From: Delphinapterus leucas
Taxonomy: Eukaryota; Chordata; Mammalia; Artiodactyla; Monodontidae
Length of the DNA stretch: 64,000 nucleotides
Direction: 5' to 3'
Assembly: GCF_002288925.2 (NCBI RefSeq)
Contig: NW_022098023.1
Coordinates: forward strand, 31,214,689 to 31,278,688
Shown here one piece after another: positions 11,746 through 23,799 of this stretch. Position 1 is the stretch's first letter. Each line of letters opens with the position of its first letter. The position numbers were made by a program, and so were the translations under genes. The notes beneath the pieces are model-generated. The model ran no database searches. It saw only the letters and a list, made by a program, of their open reading frames with translations, and was not told where the DNA came from.

Positions 11746-12680
11746 AGTTAATCACTCATTCCTCCCATAACATGTATCTTAATCTAACTCTGATATGAAT
11801 TATAGTTTATTCTTCCTATGCTTACCTTGCTCATTAGATAGTAACTAACCCTCTCGAAGTCAAGCATCAGTTAACAGTCATCTCTCTTTTTCCTAGAACA
11901 TCCAGGTTAGAGCCTTACACATGGTTAGCGCTCTATAGTTGTGTGTTGAGTAAGTTAATCAGCCAATAAATCAGTCAATAATACAGGTAAAATAAAGATA
12001 CCCATCAACAAACATATAATAAATCTAGAGTAGTGGCTTTAATGAGTTAATTGTGAGGTTATAAAAATGAAAAGAGGGTGATTGGAAAAAATTTTTAAAA
12101 GCAAAATAGGTTCCTAGTGAACCTAGGAGAAAAGAAGACTCTGAGTTGTCTGGGAGGAATCTGCTAGAGAGCTTAGAAGCTGTCAGGAGAGTCACTGCTT
12201 GAAGACTTCCTGGCTCCTGAACTGGTAGTGAGTATGAAATGCTTTGTATGTTGGACACTAGCTCCTTTAGGACCAAGTAGGTTGGTATTTATGTACTCTC
12301 ACCATGACTGTATTTACTTTCTTTTGGAAATTAATAGATAAATCTAGTATCGTAATTAGTTTGGGAAGTCATGAGATGAAACATGCTCTGTAAGAAGAAG
12401 CAAATTATATACGTTCAACCATTTAGCTGTTTTCAGCTTCTAATCATTACTGCTGAAAATATTCAAAAATAGGCAATAAAAAGAGAAGCATTCATTTTTG
12501 TTATAGCTTTTAGCCAACTTAATGATTTTTAAAGTGGCTTTTGGTGTATTCAAATGGAGAAGTGTTACTGTGTAGATTTAGCAAAACAGACCTGAGTAAA
12601 CCTGTCTCCTCGATGATGATCAACTTGCATTTCCTTTTTACTTATCAGTGTCGAAAAGAGCATTAAGTGCACTAAAGCAC
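11746..12680. other. Unassigned non-coding stretch
   Basis: No recognised repeat or gene. Confidence 0.4.
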
Positions 12681-12682
12681 AA

Positions 12683-12735
12683 CACCCAGTATATAGCTAG
12701 ATCATAGTAGGTATTCAATAAATGTTCATTTTCCT
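12683..12735 (+). mobile_element. L2/MIR 3' tail fragment
   Basis: 'acacccagtatatagctag' followed by 'catagtaggtattcaataaa' is the shared 3' tail of L2 and MIR. Too short to choose between them. Confidence 0.5.
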
Positions 12736-15700
12736 TCAATTATGCTAAACCAGGTAACACACAAGTTAATGCACTATGGATCAGGTAAAGATTTTTTCCA
12801 TGCAGATATTTTGCTTTCAAATAACTCTGACCCTACTAAGCAAATATGATAGTGTACGTCATTAAATTTTTATAATAATTAAATTATATTTGTTAATGAA
12901 ATTAAATAATAATTCAGTTAACTTATTATGACAATTGAATTATCTTTCATAACTTGACATCCAGTCCTTCTCATCTTTATCATCTTTAACTTCTTGGAAT
13001 CTCATATTAAATACATTCCAGATAGATGTACTCTTTTTAGGCAGTCAAATGCATCATCCTCCATTACCAACATCAAAGCAACTACTACAGAACCCTAGTC
13101 AGTCTTATAGAACTAAATTAGCAAGGAGAAACCATATAGCTTTGCACCATGGTTTAAAGCTATACCAGATATAATAGGAATCTGATGCAACTCTAGTATC
13201 TGCATTACCATGTAGATAGAATACTGAATCAAATATAAACTTTGTCTTAGTATAATAAAGTTGAGTATGACCAGTTGTCTATTGCAGCCAATGTCTAACT
13301 GCAGTTACCAAAAAGGGAATCACAGGATATAGTTCTAGCAGAAAACAAACTCTTTCTAGGTTATTGCTTTGGCTCCAGTGGGGCTCAGTGCATTTCCTAT
13401 AGTCAGTAACTATAAAGTCATAACTGTATGGACTTCTAAATGTCATAAGTCTAATCTGTACCTCATCTAATTAGCCATCCCATTAAACTACTTTGCTCAT
13501 TAGTGTTTTGGTATAACTGAATAAATAAACAGACAAACAAATGAGTTAATAGGACAGTAAGCTAACATACCTCCTGGTAAACTCTGAGATCATGTATATG
13601 CCGTGTTTTCTTCCAGGTCAAGCATTTCTTTGATGTATTTATTTATAATATGTATAGCAAGTGCTGCATTTATTATGTTCACTAAACAAATAGGCCATAG
13701 TCTATTAATATATAGCTTTAAATTACAGATTATTTCTAGTTATTAGTAGGGAAAAGGAGTGTTAGCACTACCCTTCCTGCCTGTGTTTATATTAATGCCT
13801 TCTAATATGACTGTCTAATGCTGCATGAGCTTTGTCTGAGCAGACTGTCAGTTATGTGGGAGGTTTCTTTTATTCCCCCTCCTCTCTCTCTTTCCTTGAT
13901 GACTGTTGTTTGATGGATGCTGTGTGAGGGAGAATGTGGCGTTTGGTTGATGTGTAGTGGGCAAGGAAAGTACTGCATTCTCAAATAAATGACAGAAATT
14001 CCTTCCTGACAAAAGAAGTGAACATTAGAAATGAACTCTCTGAATATATCTGCAGTAGATAAACAGACCACACCATATAAGTAATGCCTTGATTTCTCTA
14101 TGACCAAAAGTGTCCGTTAGTTACCAGTGAGAGATAATCCCGAGGTAAGAACAAATCTCAATTTTATGTGCATCCCTGCTGCTACTGAAACTCAAAGCTC
14201 AGAGGATGCTTTCTTCTCTCATGCATGTTGGACCTACAACTGAAAATAAAATACATGTGTAGTTAACCATATCTGAAAGGTACAACTGTACATTTTGTGG
14301 CACGTTTAGGGAAGCAGGCAAACATTTCTGGGAAACCTGTGGACTTAGTCCGTAAATAATGCCTGCTTTGAAATATTCATCCTAAAATTAAGGATCATAA
14401 GACTTCCTCTACAGAGCATGAATGCCAAGTCAGACTCACAGAGAAAATTTAAATTGCGATGATTGAGTGTCTAAAACATCTTGAGTAATTTTGAATAATA
14501 CGTAGTGTGGCATATATATAACTTTATGAATTACATGATCCTAGAAAGAATAAACGATCATTCATCTGATTCCAAGGTGAGAGGAGAAATTGCAGAAGAT
14601 GCTATTTGGGAATTAACTGCGAAGGGTCTCAAGATCCAGCCTTCCTTGAATTCAAAAAGGGACCTCCTTTTTTCCCCAAGTTCTTTTTCGGTACATTCCA
14701 AAGCACCTGGAGCCTTCTAAGATTACGTTTTTTTAACTTTCAAAAACCATGTTTGCCATAGGACAGAAGTGATAGAGTAGTGAAAAAGACAGGAAAGCAC
14801 TCCCACATTCATACTTGTGTATGAAAGCAGTGGAGGTAGCTGGATGATTGGTATCACTGTTCTTTACTAGCCTGGAACTTTCATTCAGAAAACAGAATGG
14901 AAAGTAAGGTTGGCACACTCAATATTCAGAAAAAAATTAAATTCATGATATTTAGAAAAATCATTTTCCTTTTCAATCAGAAAGATGTTTTGCAGCAATG
15001 GGAAAAAATATTTAAGTTGGATTTTTAATAAACTAAACTTTTCAGTCCTAAGGTTGTTTCTTTACTTTTGTTCCAGTTTCAGAATTTTAAATGAAATTGC
15101 ATAGAGCTCTTAATTCTCTTTCATCAATTTAAAAATCTGCCTTGTTTTGTTTTTCCATTAAATAGAACCTTGGTAATCCAGACATCTCCTTGGGTTGATA
15201 ATTGCCCTTTCTCTTTTCTTCTTTTCCCCAACCTCTTTCTTTCGGGACTTTTAAAGCATGTACATTCTTGGCCTAATAAGAAGGTTTGTACTTAGAAATT
15301 GCCATAAATGTTACGCCTCAGAACTTATCTTTGAACTGCTCAATATCCATTACAGTTGGAGCCAAGAAACACTGGTTACTAATGTCTTGTGAGTGTTTTC
15401 AGATTTTCCTAACTATGTTAGGTTACCTAGAATCTAACTGAAGAATTTTTAGAGAAACTTATTTTACATGACATTACCCTACCTTTGAGATATAATCTAG
15501 TGATGTGATCTTCAGTTTTTATTTACTTTTTCAAAGATCCTTTGGCATTTATTAAATTTCAAACCTCTTTTTATTTTGTATAACTAAATTTATTCCTTCC
15601 ATATTTACACAATCAATGCTTCTGTAACCTCGATTTTTCCTCACTTTAAAAAAATAGATTATTTTGATCTATGTGTAATAACTTATTCCAGTGGTTTCTA

Positions 15701-16030
15701 ATCACATTTGATTTTTGACAATGATTATATTTGATTAATCAATGCATTCCATTGCTTTCTCACCTATATGTGTTTGAATTAAGTCAAATACAATTAATCT
15801 TGTTTTGAGACTTTTCACAATACATTTTGACATACACAGACACCCTTGTATGCAAAAGCAGTCTTCAGAATTTACTGTTTCCAGTGCTCGCCATGCTGTA
15901 GCCTGGGTAATATCTTCCAGATTCAAAAATTATATATGGATCAGAGTTGACTCCCTGTGCGTCCCTAGAATTCTTGGAAAACAAAGGTTATGGGCACATA
16001 GGAGTTTAGATTAAGAAGAGATTGTACCAA
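12736..16030. other. Repeat-poor unassigned stretch
   Basis: About 3.3 kb without a recognisable transposon. It includes an AT-only patch at 12855-12960 and a CT-rich patch at 13860-13900. Frames of 60-100 codons appear on both strands without domains. Confidence 0.4.
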
Positions 16031-16032
16031 AC

Positions 16033-16142
16033 CCCTCATCTTTCAGAGGAGCAAACTGAGCCCTAGGCAGTAAAGGGACACGTCCAAGGTCCAGGTTCCC
16101 GTTCATAGGACCAGGAGCCAGAGATTTGGGTAGTGTTCCTTG
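16033..16142 (-). mobile_element. MIR SINE fragment, reverse
   Basis: 'ctcatctttcagaggagcaaactgagccc'-type phrase, then 'acacgtccaaggtccaggt' and 'accaggagccagagatttg', the reverse order of the MIR core. Confidence 0.65.
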
Positions 16143-16706
16143 CCCTGTTTCTGAGTTGAAGACTAACAAGTTAGTTAACTTGTACCATAGCCTCTTTACT
16201 TTAAAATGACTGGTTCGTGCCTCTTAGGGAACATGTGTCTCATGAGGAAACTTCAGAACAACTTCATTCGCTTAGAGAAAGAAATAACTGAATATGTGCT
16301 AATGTAAAGGGTAGGAAAAATGGCAGCTAATTCTTTCTTGCCAATGTTTTGCTAATCTTTTGCTAATTGTATGGTTTTGGAGCCTCTGTTTCCTCTTTAG
16401 AGAAATGAGACTAACAAGTAATACCTGATTTGGTTTTTTCTGGCATTTACCAGCTATGAAAATAAGTGCACTGTAAATACATAAAAGCATAAGCTAAACA
16501 TGTGATACCAACCATATACAGAATTAAATTATTACATATAAAACTTCCATATTTCATAATTCCGTATGAAAACATAGACTATCCTATGTGAATTTCTGTG
16601 GAATTTTCATTCTAGACTATTCCACATGAATTTCCATATCAACTATATTCACCTTCAAACACGCTTCTCCAGAGGCAAAAATATATATGTATGTGAGAGT
16701 GGTTGG

Positions 16707-16760
16707 TAGATAGATAGATAGATAGATAGATAGATTATAGATAGACATAGATAGATACGC
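16707..16760. repeat. (GATA)n microsatellite
   Basis: Seven uninterrupted TAGA/GATA units (16707-16734) followed by imperfect units to about 16760. Likely length-polymorphic. Confidence 0.95.
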
Positions 16761-17103
16761 ACACATACATATACAGAAAGGGAGACTCTTCAACTTGACC
16801 TACACAGACTGTCCTACAAAAAAATTGTGAAACGTTTAGCTGATCTCCAAGATTTGTAGACAAGTATCTTGCATGTTTTATAGATAAATATAATTATACT
16901 ACTACCAGTCCTTATGCTTTTTCTCCTAGCCTCGTTTTTCAAATTCAGTAAAACTCCCACTGGAACATGATTCAAAAAGTTCATTCACAAAATGTAGGGT
17001 TGCATTATTGTGAGGGTAAGAGTTGTTGGGTTACCTCCATTCTGGTGATATTCACTCGCCCTCCATTTCAGCAGCTCACTCCCCTAACCCACACTCTGCC
17101 TAG

Positions 17104-17468
17104 GAATTATGGACTGAATTGTGTCCCTCCAAAATTTGTATGCTGAAGCTTTAACCCCCAATGTGACTGTATTTGGGGATAGGGCTTAAGGAGGTAATTA
17201 AGTTTAAATGAGGTCAGAAGGGTGGATCCTAATCCAGTAGGACTGGTGTCTTTATAAGAAAAGGAAGAGACACCAAAAATGCCAGCCTACAAAGGAAAGG
17301 CCATGGGAGGACATAGAGGGAAGGTGGCATCTGTAAGCCAAGGAGACAGGTCTCAGGAGAAACCAACCCTGCATGAATCTTAGACAGCACCTTGATCTTG
17401 GACTTCTAGCCTCCATAACTATGAGAAATAAATTTCTGTTGTTTAAGCCACGTAGTTGGTACACTTGG
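17104..17468 (+). mobile_element. MLT1/MST-type LTR (ERVL-MaLR)
   Basis: Complete-looking LTR: 'tatggactgaattgtgtccc', 'aacccccaatgtgactgt', 'ggaggtaattaagttt', 'gtgtctttataagaaaagg', 'ggccatgggaggaca', 'accttgatcttggac' and 'gagaaataaatttctgttg' with its AATAAA signal. No internal region follows, so it is a solo LTR. A related LTR in reverse orientation lies at 38130-38472. Confidence 0.88.
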
Positions 17469-18330
17469 CGTGACCTTTAAAACCATAAAGTTCAAACTGT
17501 TCTTTTACCACAACTACCCATCCTTCCACCTTACCACTTTACAACCCCAATACTCCTCTCTCTAAGCTCAGTGAGAACTCCAGTCCCCAAGCACTGATTT
17601 TCATCTCATGTTAATCTCTCTAGAGCTGTTCATAAGATAGCTCCAATCAGTAGGAAGCATGTGCATCCATCAGGTGACAGTTCACAACACATGTTAGTAT
17701 GTGAACCCCTGTACTAAACTTGTTCTTTCCAGCATTACTAATGATCTCCATATTACATTCAAACTAATGGGTATTTGTATGAGCCTTACTTCACTTGACA
17801 TCTCTCCAGAATTATCCTGTAGATCACTCCTTCTTCTGGAAGCTCTTCTCTTCCCCATATTTTGTAACACTACTCTTCTCTACGTTTTATTTTTCTTCTG
17901 TCTGAACAATTTTTTTCTCTCTTTTCCTTTCTGGACCCCTCCACTCCAGCTGCCCCTTAAATGTCAGTGTTCCCCAGGCTCACAGTCAGCTCCCTTCTCT
18001 TTACATTATTATATTCACTCTTTCATTGGATGATCTCATCCACGTTCATGGCCTCAACAACAATGCAGATACCCACATCTTCCAGTGTGCAGCCCCATCT
18101 TTTATCCTTGATTTCTCTTCTGACCTTTAGATGGAGGTATAATTGTCTTTTCTGTCTAGATATTCCAGGAGCATTCAAATGTAACTTTTGCTAGACTAAA
18201 CCTAGCATATATCCATGAAATCTTTTTCATCAATCAACAAACAACAATTCATCCATTTATCGGGACCAGAAAGCAATCCAGAAATTGCCCTACCTAGAGG
18301 TTTCCATTTTCCCTTTGCTCACACTCTCAG

Positions 18331-18396
<66 letters not shown>
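18331..18396. repeat. (TC)n(AC)n compound microsatellite
   Basis: About 11 TC units followed by about 21 AC units, inside the L2 copy. It produces a Leu-Ser/Thr-His peptide in one frame, which is not a gene. Confidence 0.97.
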
Positions 18397-18398
<2 letters not shown>

Positions 18399-18529
18399 AC
18401 CACTTGCCAGTACTGTTGAGTCTATCTCCTTAAAATTTCTCATATCTATTTACTTTTCCCCAGCCCCACTACCTGAGTTCAGGTCTCGGTTGTTTCTGTC
18501 CTGGACTATTATGCTAGCCAGCCATGCTG

Positions 18530-18850
18530 GGTACTTTTTTTCCCCATCATCTTCCCACCTCAAGATACTTTCTCTCCATTTCTCTACCCTCCTCTATGCC
18601 CCAAGAGGCTAACCTCTACTTACTGCAACTCCCAGGCTTCCTCCTCTGTGGCTTCCCATTGGGTTCAGCTTCTGGTAATAGGAATAAGTCAGGAACAGCT
18701 TCCTACCATTGTGGTTCCCCGGGTGCTTCACCATCCTTTGTTAATTCCCTTAACCCTGCTCACACCCTTGTAAACTGTCCCTCAGTAATCTCTCTACAGT
18801 TAAGGCCTTTGAAAGTGCCATCTCTTTCCTGCCAAGATTCTAACTGAAAC
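18530..18850 (+). mobile_element. Unclassified interspersed repeat nested in L2
   Basis: The L2 match stops near 18530 and resumes near 18875. The insert contains 'aactcccaggcttcctcc', 'tcaccatcctttgttaattcc', 'cccttgtaaactgtccctc' and ends 'ctttcctgccaagattctaac'. These phrases recur in mammalian interspersed repeats, but I cannot name the family. Confidence 0.45.
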
Positions 18851-19245
18851 TCGGGCTAACTCATATCCCCGGTTCCAGTCCATTCCCACCCATCCTATGC
18901 TACCAGTAGACTAATAGAGCTTAGTCACAAATCTGATGACAGTTCCTCAATGACCTATAGTGGTGCTCAAGTTAAAGTCCATATCCCTTGGCTTAGCCCA
19001 CAAAGCCCTCCATGATTTGATCATATCTATGATCGAGCCTTATCTTCCACACTGCTCTTTCCTTCCATAATGGAAAACTATATGCTTTCCCTCAAACAAA
19101 CCATGCTAGTCATTCCTCCTTTTCTTTCCTTTCTGTTTTCTTTTAATAGAATTCTTTCTCTCTCTTCAGCTAGCTAAATTCTATTTTGTAAAAATTCAGT
19201 TCAAATGCCCCCTGGGATCTTCCAGTCTCATTGAGATGCCCACCA

Positions 19246-19246
<1 letters not shown>

Positions 19247-19295
<49 letters not shown>

Positions 19296-19296
19296 C
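19247..19296. repeat. (TG)n(TA)n microsatellite
   Basis: About 18 TG units followed by about 5 TA units, within the L2 3' region. Confidence 0.97.
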
Positions 19297-19405
19297 ATAT
19301 TTTTATCTGACTTCAGTAGTAATTATGGATTAATGTTGTCTCCCCCTCCTGCGTATGAAACATCTTGAGGGGAGGGTACGTGACTTCTTTTACCTTGTAG
19401 ATCCT

Positions 19406-19476
19406 AGAAAGATTTGATCCAGAAGCTGACCTATAACTCAGGCATGTGCCCAGTGATCACACACTCGGTGTTGAAA
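19406..19476 (+). repeat. Arm 1 of a 72-bp inverted repeat
   Basis: Begins 'agaaagatttgatccag' and ends 'acactcggtgttgaaa'. The reverse complement of 20910-20981 matches it with 8 mismatches and one single-base gap (about 88% identity). It starts exactly where the L2 tail breaks off. No family recognised. Confidence 0.85.
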
Positions 19477-20014
19477 CCCTTGAATGGTATGTCCCTCCCC
19501 TTAGCGGAGACAAAATAAGAAAGGGTTCTCTCCCCTTTCTCTCTCTCTCCTTTCTGATCACTGTTAAAAATGCTCCTAAATCTCTCAAAACTCTAATCTA
19601 GGGCCTTGAATCCTCAGTATTACTCTACATAATGGGAAAATGATCACTAGTTATTCTTCCCAGACCAGAGTCTGAGAAATGATAATAAAGGAATCTCTCT
19701 GGAGATCATATTCTCAGCAGCCACTCCTTCTCTTGCAATGGATCGATTAGCCTCATTCCAAGGAACATGGCTAAGAATGGGATCTGGAAGGACTAGGAGG
19801 GCAATCCCAGCTGAGCAGGCTTTGCACTAGACATGGATTTCCCAGTTCCTCCCTATGGGAATTTATCGGGTATTTTTTTGTGCATGGATTTGCTTGTCTT
19901 TAAGAGACCAGAGAGTCAAGTTGTACGGAGAGCTGACAAGAGATTCTTAAAAAGACAGTCACACTTGTCATCATCCTGGTCTTTGTTTGTAGTCCTAAAT
20001 TTAAGAGAAGGAGA

Positions 20015-20070
20015 TAGAGAGACACAGACAGACAAACTGACAGACAAAGAAAGGCAGACAGACAGAGAGG
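20015..20070. repeat. Imperfect (GACA)n tract
   Basis: Repeats of gaca/gaga such as 'acagacagacaaactgac' and 'ggcagacagacagagagg'. Confidence 0.8.
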
Positions 20071-20909
20071 TTGACACTCGTTAGTAATGTGATATTATTG
20101 TCATTTCCTGAATGACAAATCTAATCGTGAAAACGTTCCTCTTTTTACAAAAACATCACCTTCCCCTACATCAAAAGTTTCTGCCTCAGGCAGTAGAAAT
20201 GGATGCAGAGGGGATGCAGGAACTCTAAGCATCGCCCTATTACTTTTTCTCAGTCACCGAAATCTCCTCACACCCTCAAATTACGCACATGATTTTGGTT
20301 TATAAATCACCATGGTAATAAGCACGACACAAATAACTCATAGAGTTCAATCAGAAAAACACTAATGATGAAAATGAATGATGAAGTAAGGGCTTTGTGC
20401 ACTCCTTCCAACTACACTGCTCAGAATAAATAAAGCACTTGTGCTTTCTTGAATCTGTGGGTGCTGGCCCTTTTTGCCTAGAGAGAATAAGGACAGAAGT
20501 AATAGAGAAAAAAATGGATTTACTGAGTCAAACATAGTTTAAAAATAAGAAAGATAGTTCAAAGAGTTAACAGGGGAAACAAGAGCACCTTCAATAAAAA
20601 TAAGCTAAAGAAAAACAAAACAAATTTTTTTTTAATTTTTAAAAGAAAAACATCTCCCAACAGGTTAGAGTTAAATATAAAATTAGTGACTAAAGTGGAG
20701 CCAAACAAGCCTAAGAAATGGTTAATAATGTTTTGTAAGTTCAGTCATGATAGCATTAACTAGGAAAAGTCTGTCTGTCAATATTTTGGCAAAAGCCTGA
20801 GAAAGAACCAACAGGGGTTTTCACTCAGCACCTTAAAAGCCTGTCTTATCCTTGGGGTTTCTGCAGCCAATGAAAGTTTGTCATGATGATGTAATGCTCC
20901 TGAGTTGTG

Positions 20910-20981
20910 TTTCAGCACCGAGTGTGTGGTCACCGGATACCATGCCTGAGATATAGGTAAGTTTCTGGATCAAATCTTTCT
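20910..20981 (-). repeat. Arm 2 of a 72-bp inverted repeat
   Basis: Reads 'tttcagcaccgagtgtgtgg' to 'ggatcaaatctttct' on the + strand, the complement of arm 1 at 19406-19476, with 1,433 bp between the arms. Neither flank extends the match. Confidence 0.85.
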
Positions 20982-21433
20982 TTCCAGCCTGTTCCCCTGC
21001 TTAAACTAATTTCAGCAGAGATCATTTGTTTCTCTTCTATTTTGCTATCTCTGAACAATTTTTTTAATGTGGGCTAGGGTGATTATAGGATTGTAAAGAC
21101 AGCTGGTAAACAAAATGATGGGATCTTTGAGTCAATTTTCCTCTGTTATTAGTATGAAGGCTTTTAACTCCTCAGCAATTTATCATCACCTCAGAGGGAA
21201 AGAGCAGCGAACAGCGTTGTGTTTTATTTGTTAAGGGAATCCTAGTCATTTAACAAACATGTTTTACTAGAAAGATGTTTTCAGGGAGATGGAAAAGATT
21301 TCTTTTTAAGGATCCAAACTGAATTTGACTTATATTATTAAGTGAGCCCCATAGAACTGTAAGCAAAGAATAAAGTTTCAATGTTTATTCTAAGTAGAGA
21401 ATATATAGGTTCTGCCCTCACAAAGTTTAAACC

Positions 21434-21435
21434 CT

Positions 21436-21466
<31 letters not shown>

Positions 21467-21470
21467 GGGG
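21434..21470. repeat. (GA)n microsatellite
   Basis: About 14 GA units followed by a G-rich end. Confidence 0.95.
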
Positions 21471-21479
21471 GCAGCACAC

Positions 21480-23730
21480 TATTTTTTCTCAATTTTTAAT
21501 TAAGTTGAAACAATTTAAAAAGAAAAAAAAGCTGAAGATTAGTGACCTGTAATAGCCTAATAGTTATATGAAGTTAAATGGAGAAAAGTTAACTCTAAAT
21601 AAATAAGCCAATTCCAATACCTGACTGTGCAGATACTTTTATATGTAAGCACCATTTTAAAATTTGGAATAGTTCAAAAATTTGAACTGGGTAACCAGCA
21701 CAACCAATGAAAATGTAGTTCTTTATTTTCTTTCCATGATACCCTCTGCAAACGTAAGAACTCTTACTGATACCAGTCAAGCTATGTATGTTCAAGTAAC
21801 ATGAATTACAGAAAACAACTATCCAGATAATTCAAGATTTAAAAAAAAAATTCAAGAGTGCTACCGGGGAAAAAGAGAATGAGTCGGGGGAGAAAGCCCC
21901 GGGGAGGGTAGGAGTCTAACAGTGTGTTAGGAGAGACACTGATTGAATTATCCAGATGATTAGCCATCTTTCACCTTAACGCTGATCATATAGACACAGA
22001 CTCTGAGAAGAGCCTCTAAAATAGAAGTGTGGAAAGGAATTATCCTCAGCCATGAGGAATGGCAGAAAATGTTAAGTGTTGTAGAATTTCTAACAGGAAA
22101 AATATTTTTTTCTTGTTTTGTAGAAACTGATGTCTGATGGGTACTGTTGCATGTTTTCTTTTATTAAAAACTTCTCAACTTTCTAGTCTGAAAGCTACTC
22201 TACTTTCAGCTGAGTTTATCAATTACACATCACTTTCCACTGAATTTTCATTCACTTTTCTTCTAAAGAACTTGTCATCTCTCTACCATACTTCCTAAAT
22301 TGTTGAGATACTCACCCCTTACATTAAATTATCCTCTTCTCTTTTGTTCCATGGTTAACTCATTTTTCTCTCAACTTAATAACTGAAATCCCAAATATTT
22401 GTTATTATAAAGTAAACCTTATATAAATTTTAAAATGTATAATCAGCATAATGTTAAATGACTCATTTTCCTTTTTTTTTTAACCATAATTTTCCATATT
22501 ATTGCTCGGGTACAGTGCTTGGTACTGACACGTGGGACTTAATAGATGAAATTCCATACATCAGTAGCATCTTATGCTTTGTTTTCTGCACGATCCGTTC
22601 CGAACAGGGAGCCAATATGGCAACAAGAAGGGGTACAGAGTCCTGCTCTAGAATTGAGAGAATGAGAGGTGCTTTAGAAGGACTGATAGAGGGAGAAAAC
22701 ATTTCCAAGAAAGAGAAACAGGATGGCTAAGGTGGAGAATAATGAGAACAACAGGAGATGACCTGGCTTCTGATACAGAATTTATTTGGTTTGGGGGCCT
22801 TGGTCTACGCTGAAATCCCAGGCCTTTATCACAGAGCTTTGGTGTGGCAGGCTTAGCTCATTTGACTTGGGCTCCCAAGTCTCCCAGCACCCAGCTGGAA
22901 GCAGAAAGGGCATCCATTTGGAGTAAAGCAGGCTCATTCGTTGTCAAGTGGGCCTTCGGAGAGGCCCAGAAGGAATCTGCCCGGGGTTCTGCTTGATCTA
23001 GGGAAACTCTTTGATCCTCACGCTGAGATGTAACCATGCAGAAAAAATCAAGAATTTTTAAACTCTGTCTCATAAGGAAGATATTGCTTCAGGGAAGACT
23101 TTAGGATGTGATCTGAGCACAGACAGGGACCAGGAACATGCCCTTGTGATTCATTTTGAGGCCAGAGTGGACCTTGGAAAAGACTCTCCAGGGTAGATCT
23201 CTTTGTGCTCATAAGATCAGAAGGTTTCAGTCCAATTCCAGCATTCCTGGAATCAGAAGGTTTTATCTATCTGAAAGACAGCCTAGAGGATTTGTAAGTT
23301 CCCGAAGTCCCGTAACTCAGAAAGGAAGTTTTGTTGGGAAAAACCACTAAAACCACCATAGTACTCCAGCATATATAATAAAGTAGGTGCCATTTGACTT
23401 TAAGAACTATCTTTTAAAATACCTTACTTTCCATTTCACCCTAAAAGCATTCTTTCATTAAGTAATGGCATCTTCCATAAATAGAGATGGTCCAGGCTTA
23501 TTTAGTTTTTTACCTTACCCATCTGTACAATGGAGAGGGAGGCACATTGGTGCCACTGTCAGAAGAAAAGAATGATGATAAGCAAGGAGAAGAGGAGTTA
23601 GCTATACCTTCCCCATATGAATATGGGAGCTAGAGCACTTCCTAAATACATGGAAAATTTTAATGTGGGAGCGTATGTGAGGAGGAAGGATAAAGAATTT
23701 AAGAGTCATGCTCAATTATAATTACACAGT
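21480..23730. other. Repeat-poor unassigned stretch
   Basis: No transposon family recognised on either strand. Several overlapping frames of 60-90 codons oppose each other (for example at 22458-22730), with no domain. Confidence 0.4.
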
Positions 23731-23734
23731 GAAG

Positions 23735-23790
23735 GTCCACGGGGCACCTACCATGTGCCAAGCGTGAAATTAGATGCTAAGTACATGAAG
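23735..23790 (-). mobile_element. L2/MIR 3' tail scrap, reverse
   Basis: 'gggcacctaccatgtgccaag' type phrase followed by 'agatgctaagtacatgaagg' resembles the reversed L2 tail 'gagcacctactatgtgcca'. Short and degenerate. Confidence 0.4.
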
Positions 23791-23799
23791 GAGAAGACA

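Larger units (their letters stand above)
17700..19407 (+). mobile_element. L2 LINE, unusually long copy reaching into the reverse transcriptase
   Basis: Matches L2 in order from the reverse-transcriptase coding part to the 3' end. 'ctgtagatcactccttcttc' (17817) precedes 'aaatgtcagtgttccccagg' (17959; the codons for a 'GVPQGS'-like motif), then 'gatgatctcatccacgttcatggc'-type sequence, 'gtcctggactattatgctag' (18498) and 'cacaaagccctccatgattt' (18999). The tail 'tgttgtctccccctcctgc' (19335) follows. The coding frame is destroyed. An unrelated repeat (about 18530-18850), a TC/AC array and a TG/TA array interrupt it. Most mammalian L2 copies are much shorter. Confidence 0.75.

Noticed and set aside
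16340..16490. Possible forward MIR ('gcctctgtttcctctttag', 'aatgagactaacaag')
   Set aside because: Only the middle phrase is MIR-like and neighbouring blocks do not follow in order, so it is too weak to list.
16575..16650. Apparent tandem duplication of about 38 bp ('tagactat...gtgaattt' twice)
   Set aside because: The second unit diverges rapidly and the sequence is AT-rich, so chance similarity cannot be excluded.
17701..18847. Forward frames of 70-110 codons between 17.7 and 18.85 kb
   Set aside because: They lie in the L2 copy and its nested repeat or microsatellite. The L2 reading frame is broken, so they are not genes.
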